A DNA stretch of 64,000 nt from Loktanella sp. 5RATIMAR09 (GCF_001419985.1 NZ_LJAL01000003.1:248001-312000); one strand, 5' to 3'. Positions 24,078-32,995 are shown, numbered from the stretch's first letter. Numbers and translations: made by a program. Notes: a model not told the origin generated them from the sequence alone.

Positions 24078-25832
24078 ATGACAAAAACCATGACGGGCGC
24101 AAAAATGGTTGTTCAGGCACTGATTGATCAGGGCGTGGACACAGTCTTTGGATACCCCGGTGGTGCCGTCCTGCCGATCTATGACGAGATTTTTCAACAA
24201 AACAGCATCAAACACGTGCTGGTGCGCCATGAACAGGGCGCGGTTCATGCCGCCGAAGGTTATGCCCGTTCCACCGGTAAACCCGGTGTTGCGCTGGTCA
24301 CGTCCGGCCCCGGTGCCACGAATGCCGTGACCGGCCTGACCGATGCGCTGATGGACAGCATACCGATTATCGTGCTGACAGGTCAGGTGCCGACCTTCAT
24401 GATCGGCTCTGACGCGTTTCAGGAATGTGACACGGTTGGCATCACCCGCCCCTGCACCAAGCATAACTGGCTGGTCAAAGAGACCGACAAACTGTCGGCG
24501 ATCATGCATGAGGCGTTCCATATCGCCACATCCGGCCGCCCCGGCCCTGTTGTGATCGACATCCCCAAGGATGTGCAGTTCGCCACCGGCAAATACACCG
24601 AAGCGCGGCAGGTCGAGACGCATTACAACCCGCAGGTCAAAGGTGACATGGAGATGATCACCGAACTGGCCGAGGCGATGGAAAAGGCCAAACGCCCTGT
24701 GTTCTATACCGGTGGCGGTGTCATCAACTCTGGCCCTGCGGCATCGCAACTGCTGCGCGAATTGGTGGCCGAGACAGGTTTTCCGATCACATCCACGCTG
24801 ATGGGTCTGGGCTGTTACCCCGCATCCGGCGAAAACTGGCTGGGGATGCTGGGGATGCACGGGCTTTATGAGGCCAACATGGCGATGCACGACTGCGATC
24901 TGATGATCAACATCGGCGCACGTTTTGACGACCGGATCACAGGGCGTCTGGATGCCTTTAGCCCCGGATCGACCAAGGCGCATATCGACATTGACGCATC
25001 ATCCATCAACAAGGTGATCAAGGTCGACATCCCGATCTTGGGTGATGTGGCCCATGTGCTGGAAGACCTGCTGAACGTCTGGAAATCCCGCGGTCGCAAG
25101 ACCAACAAAGAGGCGGTCCAGAAATGGTGGCACCAGATCAATGAATGGCGTAAAATCGACTGCCTCAAGTACACGCAAAAAGGCAAGGTTATCAAACCGC
25201 AATACGCCCTGTCACGCCTGCAAGAACTGACCAAGAACCACGACCGTTACATCTGTACCGAAGTGGGCCAGCACCAGATGTGGGCGGCGCAATATCTTGA
25301 TTTCGAGGATCCCAACCGGTGGATGACATCGGGTGGTCTGGGCACGATGGGTTACGGTTTCCCTGCCTCAATCGGCGTACAAATGGGCAACCCCGATGCG
25401 CTGGTCATCAACGTGGCCGGCGAAGCGTCATGGTTGATGAACATGCAGGAACTGGGCACTGCAATGCAGTATAAACTGCCCGTCAAACAGTTCATCCTGA
25501 ACAACGAACGGCTGGGCATGGTGCGCCAGTGGCAGGAACTGCTGCATGGTGAGCGCTATTCCTCAAGCTGGTCGGAATCGCTGCCTGATTTCGTGAAACT
25601 GGCCGAAGCATTCGGGGCGAAGGGGATCCTCTGTTCCGACCCCGACGATCTGGATGATGCGATCATGGAAATGCTGAACCATGACGGGCCTGTTCTGTTC
25701 GATTGTCTGGTGGAAAAGCACGAAAACTGCTTCCCGATGATCCCGTCAGGCAAGCCGCATAACGAGATGCTGCTGGGCGAAGGCGCGGATACGGCGAATG
25801 CAATCAAGTCTGATGGCGCGGTGATGGTTTAA
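24078..25832 (+). CDS. ilvB: Acetolactate synthase, large (catalytic) subunit
   Basis: Condenses two pyruvates, or pyruvate with 2-oxobutyrate, to acetohydroxy acids, the first step of Val/Leu/Ile synthesis. 584 residues. The N-terminal TPP domain has the catalytic glutamate in VRHEQGAVHAAEGYARSTG (about residues 49-67); the central FAD-binding domain has MGLGCYPASGENWLGMLGMHG (about 241-260); the C-terminal TPP domain ends its Mg motif in FILNNERLGM (about 472-481). The Mg/TPP motif reads GEAS where many homologues have GDGS or GDAS, which I take as a lineage variant. It is controlled by the attenuator upstream and followed by ilvN. Confidence 0.96.
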   Translation: MTKTMTGAKMVVQALIDQGVDTVFGYPGGAVLPIYDEIFQQNSIKHVLVRHEQGAVHAAEGYARSTGKPGVALVTSGPGATNAVTGLTDALMDSIPIIVLTGQVPTFMIGSDAFQECDTVGITRPCTKHNWLVKETDKLSAIMHEAFHIATSGRPGPVVIDIPKDVQFATGKYTEARQVETHYNPQVKGDMEMITELAEAMEKAKRPVFYTGGGVINSGPAASQLLRELVAETGFPITSTLMGLGCYPASGENWLGMLGMHGLYEANMAMHDCDLMINIGARFDDRITGRLDAFSPGSTKAHIDIDASSINKVIKVDIPILGDVAHVLEDLLNVWKSRGRKTNKEAVQKWWHQINEWRKIDCLKYTQKGKVIKPQYALSRLQELTKNHDRYICTEVGQHQMWAAQYLDFEDPNRWMTSGGLGTMGYGFPASIGVQMGNPDALVINVAGEASWLMNMQELGTAMQYKLPVKQFILNNERLGMVRQWQELLHGERYSSSWSESLPDFVKLAEAFGAKGILCSDPDDLDDAIMEMLNHDGPVLFDCLVEKHENCFPMIPSGKPHNEMLLGEGADTANAIKSDGAVMV

Positions 25833-25880
25833 CGACCGCACTCCAACCATTTTGAAGAACAACGAAAAAAGGGACATCCC

Positions 25881-26447
25881 ATGTCACCGCTCAAAATCAA
25901 AAAAGGCGCGACCAGCCACTCCGCCTATGACCTTCGCCCCACGTTCTCCGACAAGGAAGAGCGCCACACGCTGGCCGTTCTTGTCGAGAACGAACCGGGT
26001 GTTCTGTCGCGCGTTATCGGGCTTTTTGCCGGTCGCGGATACAACATCGACAGCCTGACCGTGGCCGAGGTGGACCATCTGGGGCATCGGTCACGCATCA
26101 CGATTGTCACCACCGGCACCCCGCAGACCATCGTTCAGATCAAGGCGCAGTTGGGCCGGTTCGTGGATGTGCACAAGGTGAATGACCTGACCGTTGAAGG
26201 CCCATCGGTTGAGCGTGAACTGGCGCTCTTCAAGGTGCATGGCACCGGTGAACACCGGATTGAGGCCATTCGTCTGGCGGATATTTTCCGCGCAAATGTG
26301 GTGGATAGCACCTTGGAATCATTTGTGTTCGAGATCACCGGAACGTCGGAAAAAATTGATGCTTTCGCCGAGTTGATGCAGCCTTTGGGGCTGAAGGAAA
26401 TCGCGCGGACCGGCGTTGCGGCCCTGTCTCGCGGGTCGGTCGCCTAA
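25881..26447 (+). CDS. ilvN: Acetolactate synthase, small (regulatory) subunit
   Basis: The regulatory partner that activates IlvB and gives valine feedback inhibition. 188 residues. An N-terminal ACT domain reads HTLAVLVENEPGVLSRVIGL then FAGRGYNIDSLTV (about residues 30-63), and a C-terminal ALS_ss domain extends to about residue 180 (EIARTGVAALSRG). It starts 48 bases after ilvB. Confidence 0.96.
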   Translation: MSPLKIKKGATSHSAYDLRPTFSDKEERHTLAVLVENEPGVLSRVIGLFAGRGYNIDSLTVAEVDHLGHRSRITIVTTGTPQTIVQIKAQLGRFVDVHKVNDLTVEGPSVERELALFKVHGTGEHRIEAIRLADIFRANVVDSTLESFVFEITGTSEKIDAFAELMQPLGLKEIARTGVAALSRGSVA

Positions 26448-26475
26448 GCGCAATCCCCCGCGCCCGATTGGGGCC

Positions 26476-26521
26476 TGACGCGAGGGACGCGTCATTACGC
26501 CGTGTCAGAGGCTGACACGGC
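26476..26521. terminator. Two adjacent hairpins after ilvN
   Basis: TGACGCG/CGCGTCA (26476-26482 with 26488-26494, 5-base loop) and GCCGTGTCAG/CTGACACGGC (26499-26508 with 26512-26521, 3-base loop). Neither has a good T run. They lie between the convergent ilvN and EF-hand genes and may slow or end transcription from both sides. Confidence 0.5.
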
Positions 26522-26532
26522 GCAACATGACT

Positions 26533-26775
26533 TTATGACGGCAGCAGGCCGGCTTCTGTTGCTGCCGCGATCTCATCCGCGTCAAGCAGGCCATCACCCG
26601 ATGTATCGAGTGCCGAGAAATCATCTTCGGACATTTCCGGCATCACCGCCTGAACTTCCGGATAGCTGTACATGCCGTCGCCGTTGATATCGATATCGGC
26701 ACTTTGGGCAAAGCCGGGAACAGCCAGCGCGGTGAGTACGGCAATTGGTGCAATCAGCTTAAGTGTACGTGTCAT
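26533..26775 (-). CDS. Exported EF-hand calcium-binding protein
   Basis: An 80-residue protein with a signal peptide (residues 1-25, MTRTLKLIAPIAVLTALAVP, cleaved near GFAQS) and two EF-hand loops: DINGDGMYSYPE (about 28-39) and DTSGDGLLDADE (about 57-68). Both have the D-x-N/S-x-D-G pattern and a final Glu, so both should bind Ca2+. I chose ATG 26775, which follows AGGAG and begins the signal peptide. A periplasmic Ca2+ buffer or sensor is likely. Confidence 0.85.
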   Translation of the reverse strand: MTRTLKLIAPIAVLTALAVPGFAQSADIDINGDGMYSYPEVQAVMPEMSEDDFSALDTSGDGLLDADEIAAATEAGLLPS

Positions 26776-27106
26776 TTTTTGTTCTCCTATAAGGACATGA
26801 AGAAGGCTTTGCTGCCTTCGCCGATACAATTGGTCGTCCTTGCCTCACCTTTCCATAGGTACCGCGCAAAAGACAGATTTGCAGCGCCGTTGCGCCAGAT
26901 TCTGTGTCAGTGATGCGCAAAAGCACGCTGACAATCCAGCCCCACAAACCCACCGGCAATACATCACCTAAGCACGTTGCGGGAAATGGCAATCTTTGGC
27001 GCATGGCGGGCCCGTCATGTCGCTGCGAGAAAATCCGCCGTCGCGGTCAGGCAAGGTTTTTTCGGCGTCCACCTGCTAGGTGTTGAACCGCATGAGGATG
27101 TGACAG
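26776..27106. other. Intergenic region between EF-hand gene and frameshifted gene
   Basis: A 331-base divergent gap. It holds the EF-hand ribosome-binding site (AGGAG on the minus strand), a small hairpin GAAGGC/GCCTTC (26802-26807 with 26814-26819), and the ribosome-binding site GAGGA (about 27092) of the gene that follows. I see no convincing ORF in it. Confidence 0.4.
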
Positions 27107-27462
27107 ATGGCCCAAGATCCTCTCCCACAGACGTTTGACGCAGTACAGCGCCCGATCGGAAACGCCAACGCGCGGCCAAACGCGCATGACATCGACCCTG
27201 CGGTGTTCGAGGGCGAAAAAGCATCCTGTGGCTTGGTGCCAACTGGGCGAGCCTTGCCGTTGTTGCGAAGGGGCCACAAGCGGGCGATGTCAAACTGACG
27301 GAAATTCCGGGCATACGGCTTTTGGTGGTCCGCGACCGCGCGGCGCTGGTTGCACTTTATACCGGGGCCGCCGATGCAGCAGCCATTCTGGATGCCACCT
27401 GTTTCTACCTGACCCGCGCCTGTATCTCCGCGCTTGAGAAAGGTGATCCTGCCCCAGCGTAA
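27107..27462 (+). pseudogene. Small conserved gene broken by a one-base frameshift
   Basis: From ATG 27107 (AGGA eight bases upstream) the frame reads MAQDPLPQTFDAVQRPIG and on to FEGEK at the run of five A (27216-27220). After this it loses protein-like character. The frame one base back then reads SILWLGANWASLAVVAKG, EIPGIRLLVVRDRAALVALY and ends EKGDPAPA at TAA 27460-27462. That second part has no start codon of its own but is clearly protein-like. One extra A in the run would join both into a 118-residue protein. I do not recognise the family. Pseudogene, programmed slippage or sequencing error are all possible. Confidence 0.65.
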
Positions 27463-27557
27463 CTTAATCACCGCCCGAAGGCGCATCAACGCGTCTAGCC
27501 CCTTGCCCCTGCCCGCCCTTCGCCCCAGTTTAGGGGCAAGCAAGACAGGACACACCC

Positions 27558-28499
27558 ATGGCACCGCGCAAGATCATTATCGACACAGACCCCGGACAGG
27601 ACGACGCGGTGGCGATCCTGCTGGCCCTGGCCTCTTCCGAGGATATTGAGGTGCTGGGGATCACGGCCGTGGCGGGCAACGTGCCTCTGCCCCTGACCGA
27701 AAAGAACGCACGGATTGTATGCGAATTGGCAGGCAAGCCAGAGACTAAGGTCTTCGCCGGTTGTGATGCACCCATGAAGCGCAAACTGGTCACGGCCGAG
27801 CATGTCCACGGCAAGACCGGCCTTGACGGCGCGCAAATGGACGACCCCACGATGCCCCTGCAAGACCAGCACGCAGTGGATTTCATCATCGAGACCCTGC
27901 GGCGCGAACCGAGCGGCACCGTCACCCTTTGCCCCATCGGCCCGCTGACGAATATCGCCACCGCCTTTGAACGCGCACCCGATATCATCGAACGCGTGCA
28001 GGAAATCGTCCTGATGGGGGGTGCCTATTTCGAGGTGGGCAACATCACCCCCACCGCCGAGTTCAATATTTATGTCGACCCAGAGGCCGCCAAGATCGTC
28101 TTTGCCGCAGGTGCCCCGCTGGTCGTGATGCCGCTGGATGTGACGCATAAGGCACTGACGACACATAACCGGATTGATGCCTTCCGGTCCATGCACACCA
28201 AAGTAGGCGATATGGTTGCGGCCTGGACCGATTTTTTCGAGCGGTTCGACATGGAGAAATACGGATCAGAGGGCGCGCCCCTGCATGACCCCTGCACCAT
28301 CGCCTATCTGATTGAGCCGCAGTTGTTTGCAGGGCGCCACATTAACGTCGAAATTGAAACCGAGGCCGAGTTGACCTTTGGCATGACCGTCGCAGACTGG
28401 TGGCGCGTCACGGATCGCCCTGCCAATGCGATGTTTATGAAAGATATCGACGCATCGGGTTTTTATGCGCTTTTGGCTGCGCGTCTGGCGCGTCTGTAA
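27558..28499 (+). CDS. Inosine/uridine-preferring nucleoside hydrolase
   Basis: Hydrolyses the N-glycosidic bond of ribonucleosides for nucleobase salvage. 313 residues. The Ca2+-binding aspartate cluster IIIDTDPGQDDAVAILLAL is at residues 6-24, and LMGGAYFEVGNITPTAEFNIYVDPEAA-type sequence lies near residues 152-178, as in the IU_nuc_hydro family. ATCCCTG-type context is absent; AGGACACACCC precedes the ATG. Its stop overlaps the selO start as TAATG, so the two are co-translated. Confidence 0.93.
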   Translation: MAPRKIIIDTDPGQDDAVAILLALASSEDIEVLGITAVAGNVPLPLTEKNARIVCELAGKPETKVFAGCDAPMKRKLVTAEHVHGKTGLDGAQMDDPTMPLQDQHAVDFIIETLRREPSGTVTLCPIGPLTNIATAFERAPDIIERVQEIVLMGGAYFEVGNITPTAEFNIYVDPEAAKIVFAAGAPLVVMPLDVTHKALTTHNRIDAFRSMHTKVGDMVAAWTDFFERFDMEKYGSEGAPLHDPCTIAYLIEPQLFAGRHINVEIETEAELTFGMTVADWWRVTDRPANAMFMKDIDASGFYALLAARLARL

Positions 28500-29914
28500 T
28501 GCGTATTCCTTTTGACAGCTCCTATGCGCAATTGCCGTCGCAGATGTATACGGCCCAATTGCCGACGCCTGTGAAATCCCCGCAGATAATCGCAACAAAT
28601 GCGGATCTGGCGGCAATCCTGGGGATTGATCCTGACAGTCTGAAAACACCCGAGGCCGCACAGGTCTTTGCCGGAAACCATATCCCCGATGGGGCCGCCC
28701 CACTTTCGCAGGTCTATGCGGGCCATCAGTTCGGCAACTGGAACCCGCAACTGGGCGACGGGCGCGCCGTGCTTTTGGGTGAGGTCGTGGGAACTGACGG
28801 TATCCGCCGCGATATTCAACTGAAAGGATCTGGGCCAACGCCGTATTCGCGCAGGGGCGACGGGCGCGCGTGGCTTGGGCCAGTGATGCGCGAATATCTG
28901 GTGTCAGAGGCGATGCATGCAATGGGCGTGCCCACGACCCGCGCGCTGGCCGCTGTGACCACGGGCGAAGTCGTTTACCGCGAAGACCGCCTGCCCGGTG
29001 CAGTCATTGCACGTGTCGCCCAAAGCCATATCCGCGTCGGCACGTTTCAGTTCTTTGCCAGTCGTGGCGACATGGTGGCGCTTAACGCACTGACAGATCA
29101 TGTGATTGCGCGGCATTATCCGCAGGCAGATGGCCCTGCCGATCTGCTTGATCTGGTGATTGCCCGATATGCCAAGTTGATCGCGAAATGGATGGGCTTG
29201 GGGTTTATTCACGGAGTGATGAACACCGATAACGTGTCCATCGCGGGCGAAACAATTGATTATGGCCCTTGCGCGTTTATGGACGGGTTCCACCCCGACA
29301 GCGTGTTTAGCGCCATTGATCAATATGGGCGCTATGCCTATTCCAACCAACCCGGTATCGGCGCTTGGAACATGGCGCAGTTTGCGACCTCGCTGATCCC
29401 GCTGATGCCAGACCGGGATGCAGCGATCACGGAGTTCACCGATGCGGTGCATGGGATGCAAGGCATCTATGACGCGGAATGGCTCGGGGTGTTTGGCGCG
29501 AAATTGGGGATCACAGACCCCACCGCGGACGACCGTGCGCTGATCAATGATCTGTTGGATCTGATGGCAAAGGATGGCGCAGATTTCACCAATACATTCG
29601 CCAATCTGAACGCAGCCGATGCGCGCGATCAATTCATCAACCGTGATGCCTTTGATGCATGGGCCGCGAGTTGGCAAAGGCGCAAATCAGCCAGCGCCGC
29701 GCAAATCATGGCACAGGCCAATCCGCAGATCATCCCGCGTAATCACCGCGTGGAAGAGGTCATTCAGGCGGGCCGCACCGGCGACTACGCGCCGTTCCAC
29801 GCGCTGCTGGCGGCCGTCACTGCGCCTTATGCACCGCTGACAGAGGCCACTGCGAGATTCGCGCGCGCGCCCAGCAAGGACGAAATGGTCACACGGACGT
29901 TCTGCGGGACTTAG
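28499..29914 (+). CDS. selO: Protein adenylyltransferase SelO (YdiU)
   Basis: A pseudokinase that transfers AMP to Ser/Thr/Tyr of target proteins; linked to redox stress in E. coli. 471 residues. Typical segments are VYAGHQFGNWNPQLGDGRA (about residues 75-93), LKGSGPTPYSRRGDGRA (about 107-123), GVMNTDNVSIAGETIDYGPC (about 239-258) and AFMDGFHPD. The start ATG at 28499 overlaps the stop of the nucleoside hydrolase gene (TAATG). The frame is open upstream but that part lies inside the hydrolase gene. The 3' end overlaps the convergent DMT transporter gene by 26 bases. Confidence 0.94.
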   Translation: MRIPFDSSYAQLPSQMYTAQLPTPVKSPQIIATNADLAAILGIDPDSLKTPEAAQVFAGNHIPDGAAPLSQVYAGHQFGNWNPQLGDGRAVLLGEVVGTDGIRRDIQLKGSGPTPYSRRGDGRAWLGPVMREYLVSEAMHAMGVPTTRALAAVTTGEVVYREDRLPGAVIARVAQSHIRVGTFQFFASRGDMVALNALTDHVIARHYPQADGPADLLDLVIARYAKLIAKWMGLGFIHGVMNTDNVSIAGETIDYGPCAFMDGFHPDSVFSAIDQYGRYAYSNQPGIGAWNMAQFATSLIPLMPDRDAAITEFTDAVHGMQGIYDAEWLGVFGAKLGITDPTADDRALINDLLDLMAKDGADFTNTFANLNAADARDQFINRDAFDAWAASWQRRKSASAAQIMAQANPQIIPRNHRVEEVIQAGRTGDYAPFHALLAAVTAPYAPLTEATARFARAPSKDEMVTRTFCGT

Positions 29915-30785
29915 GCCGGTTCACCATCAGGATCCCGATAGCCACAAGGACCAGGGCCATGATCAGGTTTGGCCCGACTTCTTCGCCCAGCAACAACCAG
30001 CCAAGCGCCACCGCCAGCACGGGTGACAGAAAGCTGAACGAGGCAACACCCGAGGCAGGATAGATCGACAAAAGCCAAAGCCAGAAGATAAAGCCCGCGC
30101 TCACCACAACAACGATCTGGAACGCCAGCCCTGCGATATGGATAGGGGCAATGTCACGGATAAACGGGCCGAAAAACAGTGCGGCAAACAGCAACAGCGG
30201 CGCCGAGACCCCAACCTGCCACATCAACTGGATTTCCGGACGCACCCGCGACAGCGACGAGGCTTTGGCGATCATCGCCGTGACGGCCCAACCGACCGCG
30301 GCCCCCAAAGCGGCCAGATCGCCCCAGAAACTGCCGACACCATCATCGCGCGTCAGGATCGCGATTGCGACACCACACAGCGCCAGACCGAGGCCAACGG
30401 CTTTGACCGGCGTGATCTTGTCATCTGGCATGATGAAATGTGCCATAATCGCAAGCCAGACCGGCATGGAGTAGAAGATGACAGAAGCGCGGCTGACAGC
30501 CGTCAGATCAAGGGCCACAAAGAGACAGAGAAACTCGAAGGCAAAGACGCAACCAACAGCAAAACCCGCAGTCCGTGTACCCTTTTCAAAGCGTAAAGGG
30601 ATGCCGCGCCAGCGTAGCCAGAGCCAGATACAGACAACAGCCCCTGCCGAACGCAGCCCGGCAAAAAACACCGGCTGCAAGCCACCGTTCGTGACTTTAA
30701 TGACCACCTGATTAAAGGCCAGCAAAAGCGCAAAGCTCGTCAGGGCCACCGCGCCAAACAGATCAATCTGGGATTTCTTTTCCAT
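29889..30785 (-). CDS. DMT superfamily transporter (EamA)
   Basis: A 298-residue inner-membrane protein with ten hydrophobic segments forming two EamA repeats (about residues 10-145 and 155-290). RASVIFYSMPVWLAIMAHF (about 100-118) and SFSFLSPVLAVALGWLLLGE (about 251-270) are typical of the drug/metabolite transporter family. Substrate unknown. It is convergent with selO with a 26-base overlap of the coding ends. Confidence 0.88.
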   Translation of the reverse strand: MEKKSQIDLFGAVALTSFALLLAFNQVVIKVTNGGLQPVFFAGLRSAGAVVCIWLWLRWRGIPLRFEKGTRTAGFAVGCVFAFEFLCLFVALDLTAVSRASVIFYSMPVWLAIMAHFIMPDDKITPVKAVGLGLALCGVAIAILTRDDGVGSFWGDLAALGAAVGWAVTAMIAKASSLSRVRPEIQLMWQVGVSAPLLLFAALFFGPFIRDIAPIHIAGLAFQIVVVVSAGFIFWLWLLSIYPASGVASFSFLSPVLAVALGWLLLGEEVGPNLIMALVLVAIGILMVNRPKSRRTSV

Positions 30786-30840
30786 CCGCGCAGATCATGC
30801 GCGCAGCCCGCCCATGTCAAGCGAAACCCTTGGACTTTCT

Positions 30841-30867
30841 ATGTCCTTTCAAACTTCCGCCGGAGGC
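30841..30867 (+). repeat. Intergenic CCGCCGGAGGC repeat, copy B
   Basis: Begins ATGTCCTTTCAAAC and ends TTCCGCCGGAGGC. It matches copy A (6942-6968) at 25 of 27 positions. It lies between the DMT transporter and DUF3179 genes. Confidence 0.6.
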
Positions 30868-30892
30868 ATCAATCGCGCAGACCGGCACAAGG

Positions 30893-31858
30893 CTAGTTGC
30901 TGATCATCCACGTGCCCTCGGGCCAGAAAGCGTGGAACGCAAAAGCAAACATCACATCGTGGGGCAAATCGTTGCCTTCGGCGTCGCGGACGCGCACGTT
31001 GCCCACCTCTTTGCCAGCGCCGATATCCGCAGTGTCAAGCGCCGACGCCTGCCCTTGTGACCAAGTCAATGTCACCCCTGCCTCGCTCAGGCTCTCCGCC
31101 TCTACCAGTCTGGTCAGAGGCCACGCCTGATCGCCCACGCGCACCACACGGGCCAGTGCGGGAATGCCGTGTGGTGGCATCTCGCCGGAATACAGAAACG
31201 GGCGGTTGGAACTGTCATATTGCACATAAGGATTGGCCCCGTAATCACGGTTGAATGCAGGCTGCTCCATCACCAGACCATCCGGATTACGGGTGGAAAA
31301 CGCCTCCCAGCTTTCCATCCAGCTGGGCAGGCTGACCAGTTCTGTGCCTGTCAGATCACCGACAATCGCCTCGCCAATGGCCTGCTGCCACCAGCTTTCG
31401 GTTTCGCGGTCATACATGATCATATCCGAAAAGCGCAGTTTGCCGGACACGCCAAAGCTGAGCGTGCGGTCCGCGGTGCGCCGATCAAAGGTAATGCCGG
31501 AATTGCATAACGGGCAAAATGTGACAGCGACGGGGATACCGCCCACTACGTCATTCACGATCTCATGCCACGTCAGATAGCGGATCGGATAGGCGCGCGG
31601 CACCTCGCCTTCGATCTCAAGCGTAATCACGGGTTCGCGCGCTGTCAGGTCCGGTTTGTCCGCCACGGTGACGAATGTGGGGTCGTCAATGGCGGGGATG
31701 CCATCCTTGGGCGGGCCGCCCGATATAATCTCGACCCAGCTCTCCACGGTCGTCGTTTCAAAATCCGTGTTCGGCCACTCGAACGCCCAAAACTCGGGAC
31801 TGGCCACCGCCATGCTGGCAGTTGTGCAAAACGCGGCAAATGTGGGGATCAGGCGCAT
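30893..31858 (-). CDS. DUF3179 domain exported protein
   Basis: A 321-residue protein with a signal peptide (residues 1-19, cleaved near AVAS). The body matches the DUF3179 family: YPIRYLTWHEIVND (about residues 91-104), VTFCPLCNSGITFDR with a CxxC pair (about 113-127), and MPPHGIPALARVVRVGDQAWP. The family has unknown function and is often periplasmic. The ribosome-binding site is partly held in a palindrome (31867-31885). Confidence 0.85.
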   Translation of the reverse strand: MRLIPTFAAFCTTASMAVASPEFWAFEWPNTDFETTTVESWVEIISGGPPKDGIPAIDDPTFVTVADKPDLTAREPVITLEIEGEVPRAYPIRYLTWHEIVNDVVGGIPVAVTFCPLCNSGITFDRRTADRTLSFGVSGKLRFSDMIMYDRETESWWQQAIGEAIVGDLTGTELVSLPSWMESWEAFSTRNPDGLVMEQPAFNRDYGANPYVQYDSSNRPFLYSGEMPPHGIPALARVVRVGDQAWPLTRLVEAESLSEAGVTLTWSQGQASALDTADIGAGKEVGNVRVRDAEGNDLPHDVMFAFAFHAFWPEGTWMISN

Positions 31859-31866
31859 CGGGCTCT

Positions 31867-31885
31867 CCTAGATATTTCATCTAGG
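31867..31885 (-). promoter_or_regulatory. Palindrome covering the DUF3179 ribosome-binding site
   Basis: CCTAGAT (31867-31873), 5-base spacer, ATCTAGG (31879-31885). On the minus strand the second arm supplies the AGG of TAGGAGAG just before the ATG at 31858. It may be a hairpin that limits translation, or an operator. Confidence 0.4.
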
Positions 31886-31908
31886 GTGTCCGATTGGGTG
31901 GTGTACGC

Positions 31909-31940
31909 CTAGCCCCCTCGCGAATATGTGAGGGGGCTAG
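31909..31940. terminator. 11-bp hairpin after the cyclophilin genes
   Basis: CTAGCCCCCTC (31909-31919) and GAGGGGGCTAG (31930-31940) are perfectly complementary with a 10-base loop. It lies 11 bases past the stop of the exported cyclophilin gene. There is no T run. Confidence 0.6.
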
Positions 31941-31950
31941 AGCGATTTCG

Positions 31951-32496
31951 TTACTCGGTCACGCGCACGGCGGCCATCATATCAGGCTGGCCGATCACGG
32001 CGCCATTGGCACCTGTGCCGCGTTTGATCTGGTCAACAAGCTCCATACCCTCGCTGACTTCGCCCACAACGGTATATTGCCCGTTCAGGAAATAGCCCGG
32101 TTCAAACATGATAAAGAACTGGCTGTTGGCAGAATTGGGGTCTTGCGCGCGCGCCATGCCCACGACACCGCGCTCGAACGGGATGTCAGAGAATTCCGCA
32201 GGAATGTCCGCAAACTCAGAGCCACCTGTGCCCGCGCGCGACAAATCCATGCCCATCACGCCGTTTTCCACATCACCCGTTTGCGCCATGAACCCGTCGA
32301 TCACGCGGTGAAAGACCACGCCGTCATAGCTGCCCGCTTCGGCAATGGCGGTAATCTGGGCGACATGCAGCGGCGCGGTCTCTTCGAACAGGTCGATGAC
32401 GATCGTGCCATTGGCCTCGCCCTCAAGATCGATTTCCAATCCGGTGCTCAGCGCAGGCGTGGCCAGCACGGCGAAGACAGCTGCGTATTTAAACAT
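31951..32496 (-). CDS. Exported cyclophilin-type peptidyl-prolyl isomerase
   Basis: A 181-residue cyclophilin with an N-terminal signal peptide (MFKYAAVFAVLATPALSTG, about residues 1-19), so it acts in the periplasm. FHRVIDGFMAQTGDVENG (about 60-77) and NSQFFIMFEPGYFLNGQYTVVG (about 117-138) carry the catalytic Arg, Phe and Gln residues. I chose ATG 32496, which begins the signal peptide and overlaps the upstream cyclophilin gene by 8 bases. Confidence 0.9.
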   Translation of the reverse strand: MFKYAAVFAVLATPALSTGLEIDLEGEANGTIVIDLFEETAPLHVAQITAIAEAGSYDGVVFHRVIDGFMAQTGDVENGVMGMDLSRAGTGGSEFADIPAEFSDIPFERGVVGMARAQDPNSANSQFFIMFEPGYFLNGQYTVVGEVSEGMELVDQIKRGTGANGAVIGQPDMMAAVRVTE

Positions 32497-32995
32497 CGGC
32501 GGCAACCTTGACGCTGATCATGCGGTCAGGGTTCATGGGTGGCTCGCCGCGCACGATGGCATCGACGTGTTCCATGCCCGAGATGACCTGACCGTAAACG
32601 GTGTATTGGCCGTTCAGGAAATCATTGTCCTTGAAGTTGATAAAGAACTGGCTGTTGGCCGAGTTGGGGTTGGCCGAACGCGCCGCACCAAGCGATCCAC
32701 GCGCATGGGGGATCTTGGAGAACTCGGCGGGCAGATCGGGCAAATCAGAACCACCGGTCCCTGCGCGACCGATATTGAAGTTGTCTTCCATGTTGCCGTT
32801 GGCCACATCGCCCGTCTGCGCCATGAACCCGTCGATGACCCGGTGAAAACAAACGTTGTCGTATTTGCCAGCACGCGCCAGCTCTTTCATGCGGGCGGTG
32901 TGGGCTGGTGCCACATCGGGCAGTAGTTCGATAATCACATCGCCGCCTTTGAGTGTCATGATGATCGTGTTTTCTGGGTCTTTGATCTCGGCCAT
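32489..32995 (-). CDS. Cytosolic cyclophilin-type peptidyl-prolyl isomerase
   Basis: A 168-residue cyclophilin without a signal peptide. CFHRVIDGFMAQTGDVANGN (about residues 49-68) and NSQFFINFKDNDFLNGQYTVYG (about 112-133) hold the active-site residues. AAGGAG precedes the ATG. It overlaps the exported cyclophilin gene by 8 bases; the pair looks like an old duplication that split into cytosolic and periplasmic forms. Confidence 0.93.
   Translation of the reverse strand: MAEIKDPENTIIMTLKGGDVIIELLPDVAPAHTARMKELARAGKYDNVCFHRVIDGFMAQTGDVANGNMEDNFNIGRAGTGGSDLPDLPAEFSKIPHARGSLGAARSANPNSANSQFFINFKDNDFLNGQYTVYGQVISGMEHVDAIVRGEPPMNPDRMISVKVAADV

Noticed and set aside
25400-25500. Inactive acetolactate synthase because of GEAS instead of GDGS
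   Set aside because: The Glu can still bind Mg2+, the rest of the TPP and FAD sites is intact and the operon is under functional-looking attenuation; it is more likely a lineage variant.
26759-27004. Minus-strand ORF of 81 codons overlapping the EF-hand gene start
   Set aside because: No ribosome-binding site, atypical residue content, and it runs over the EF-hand upstream region in another frame.
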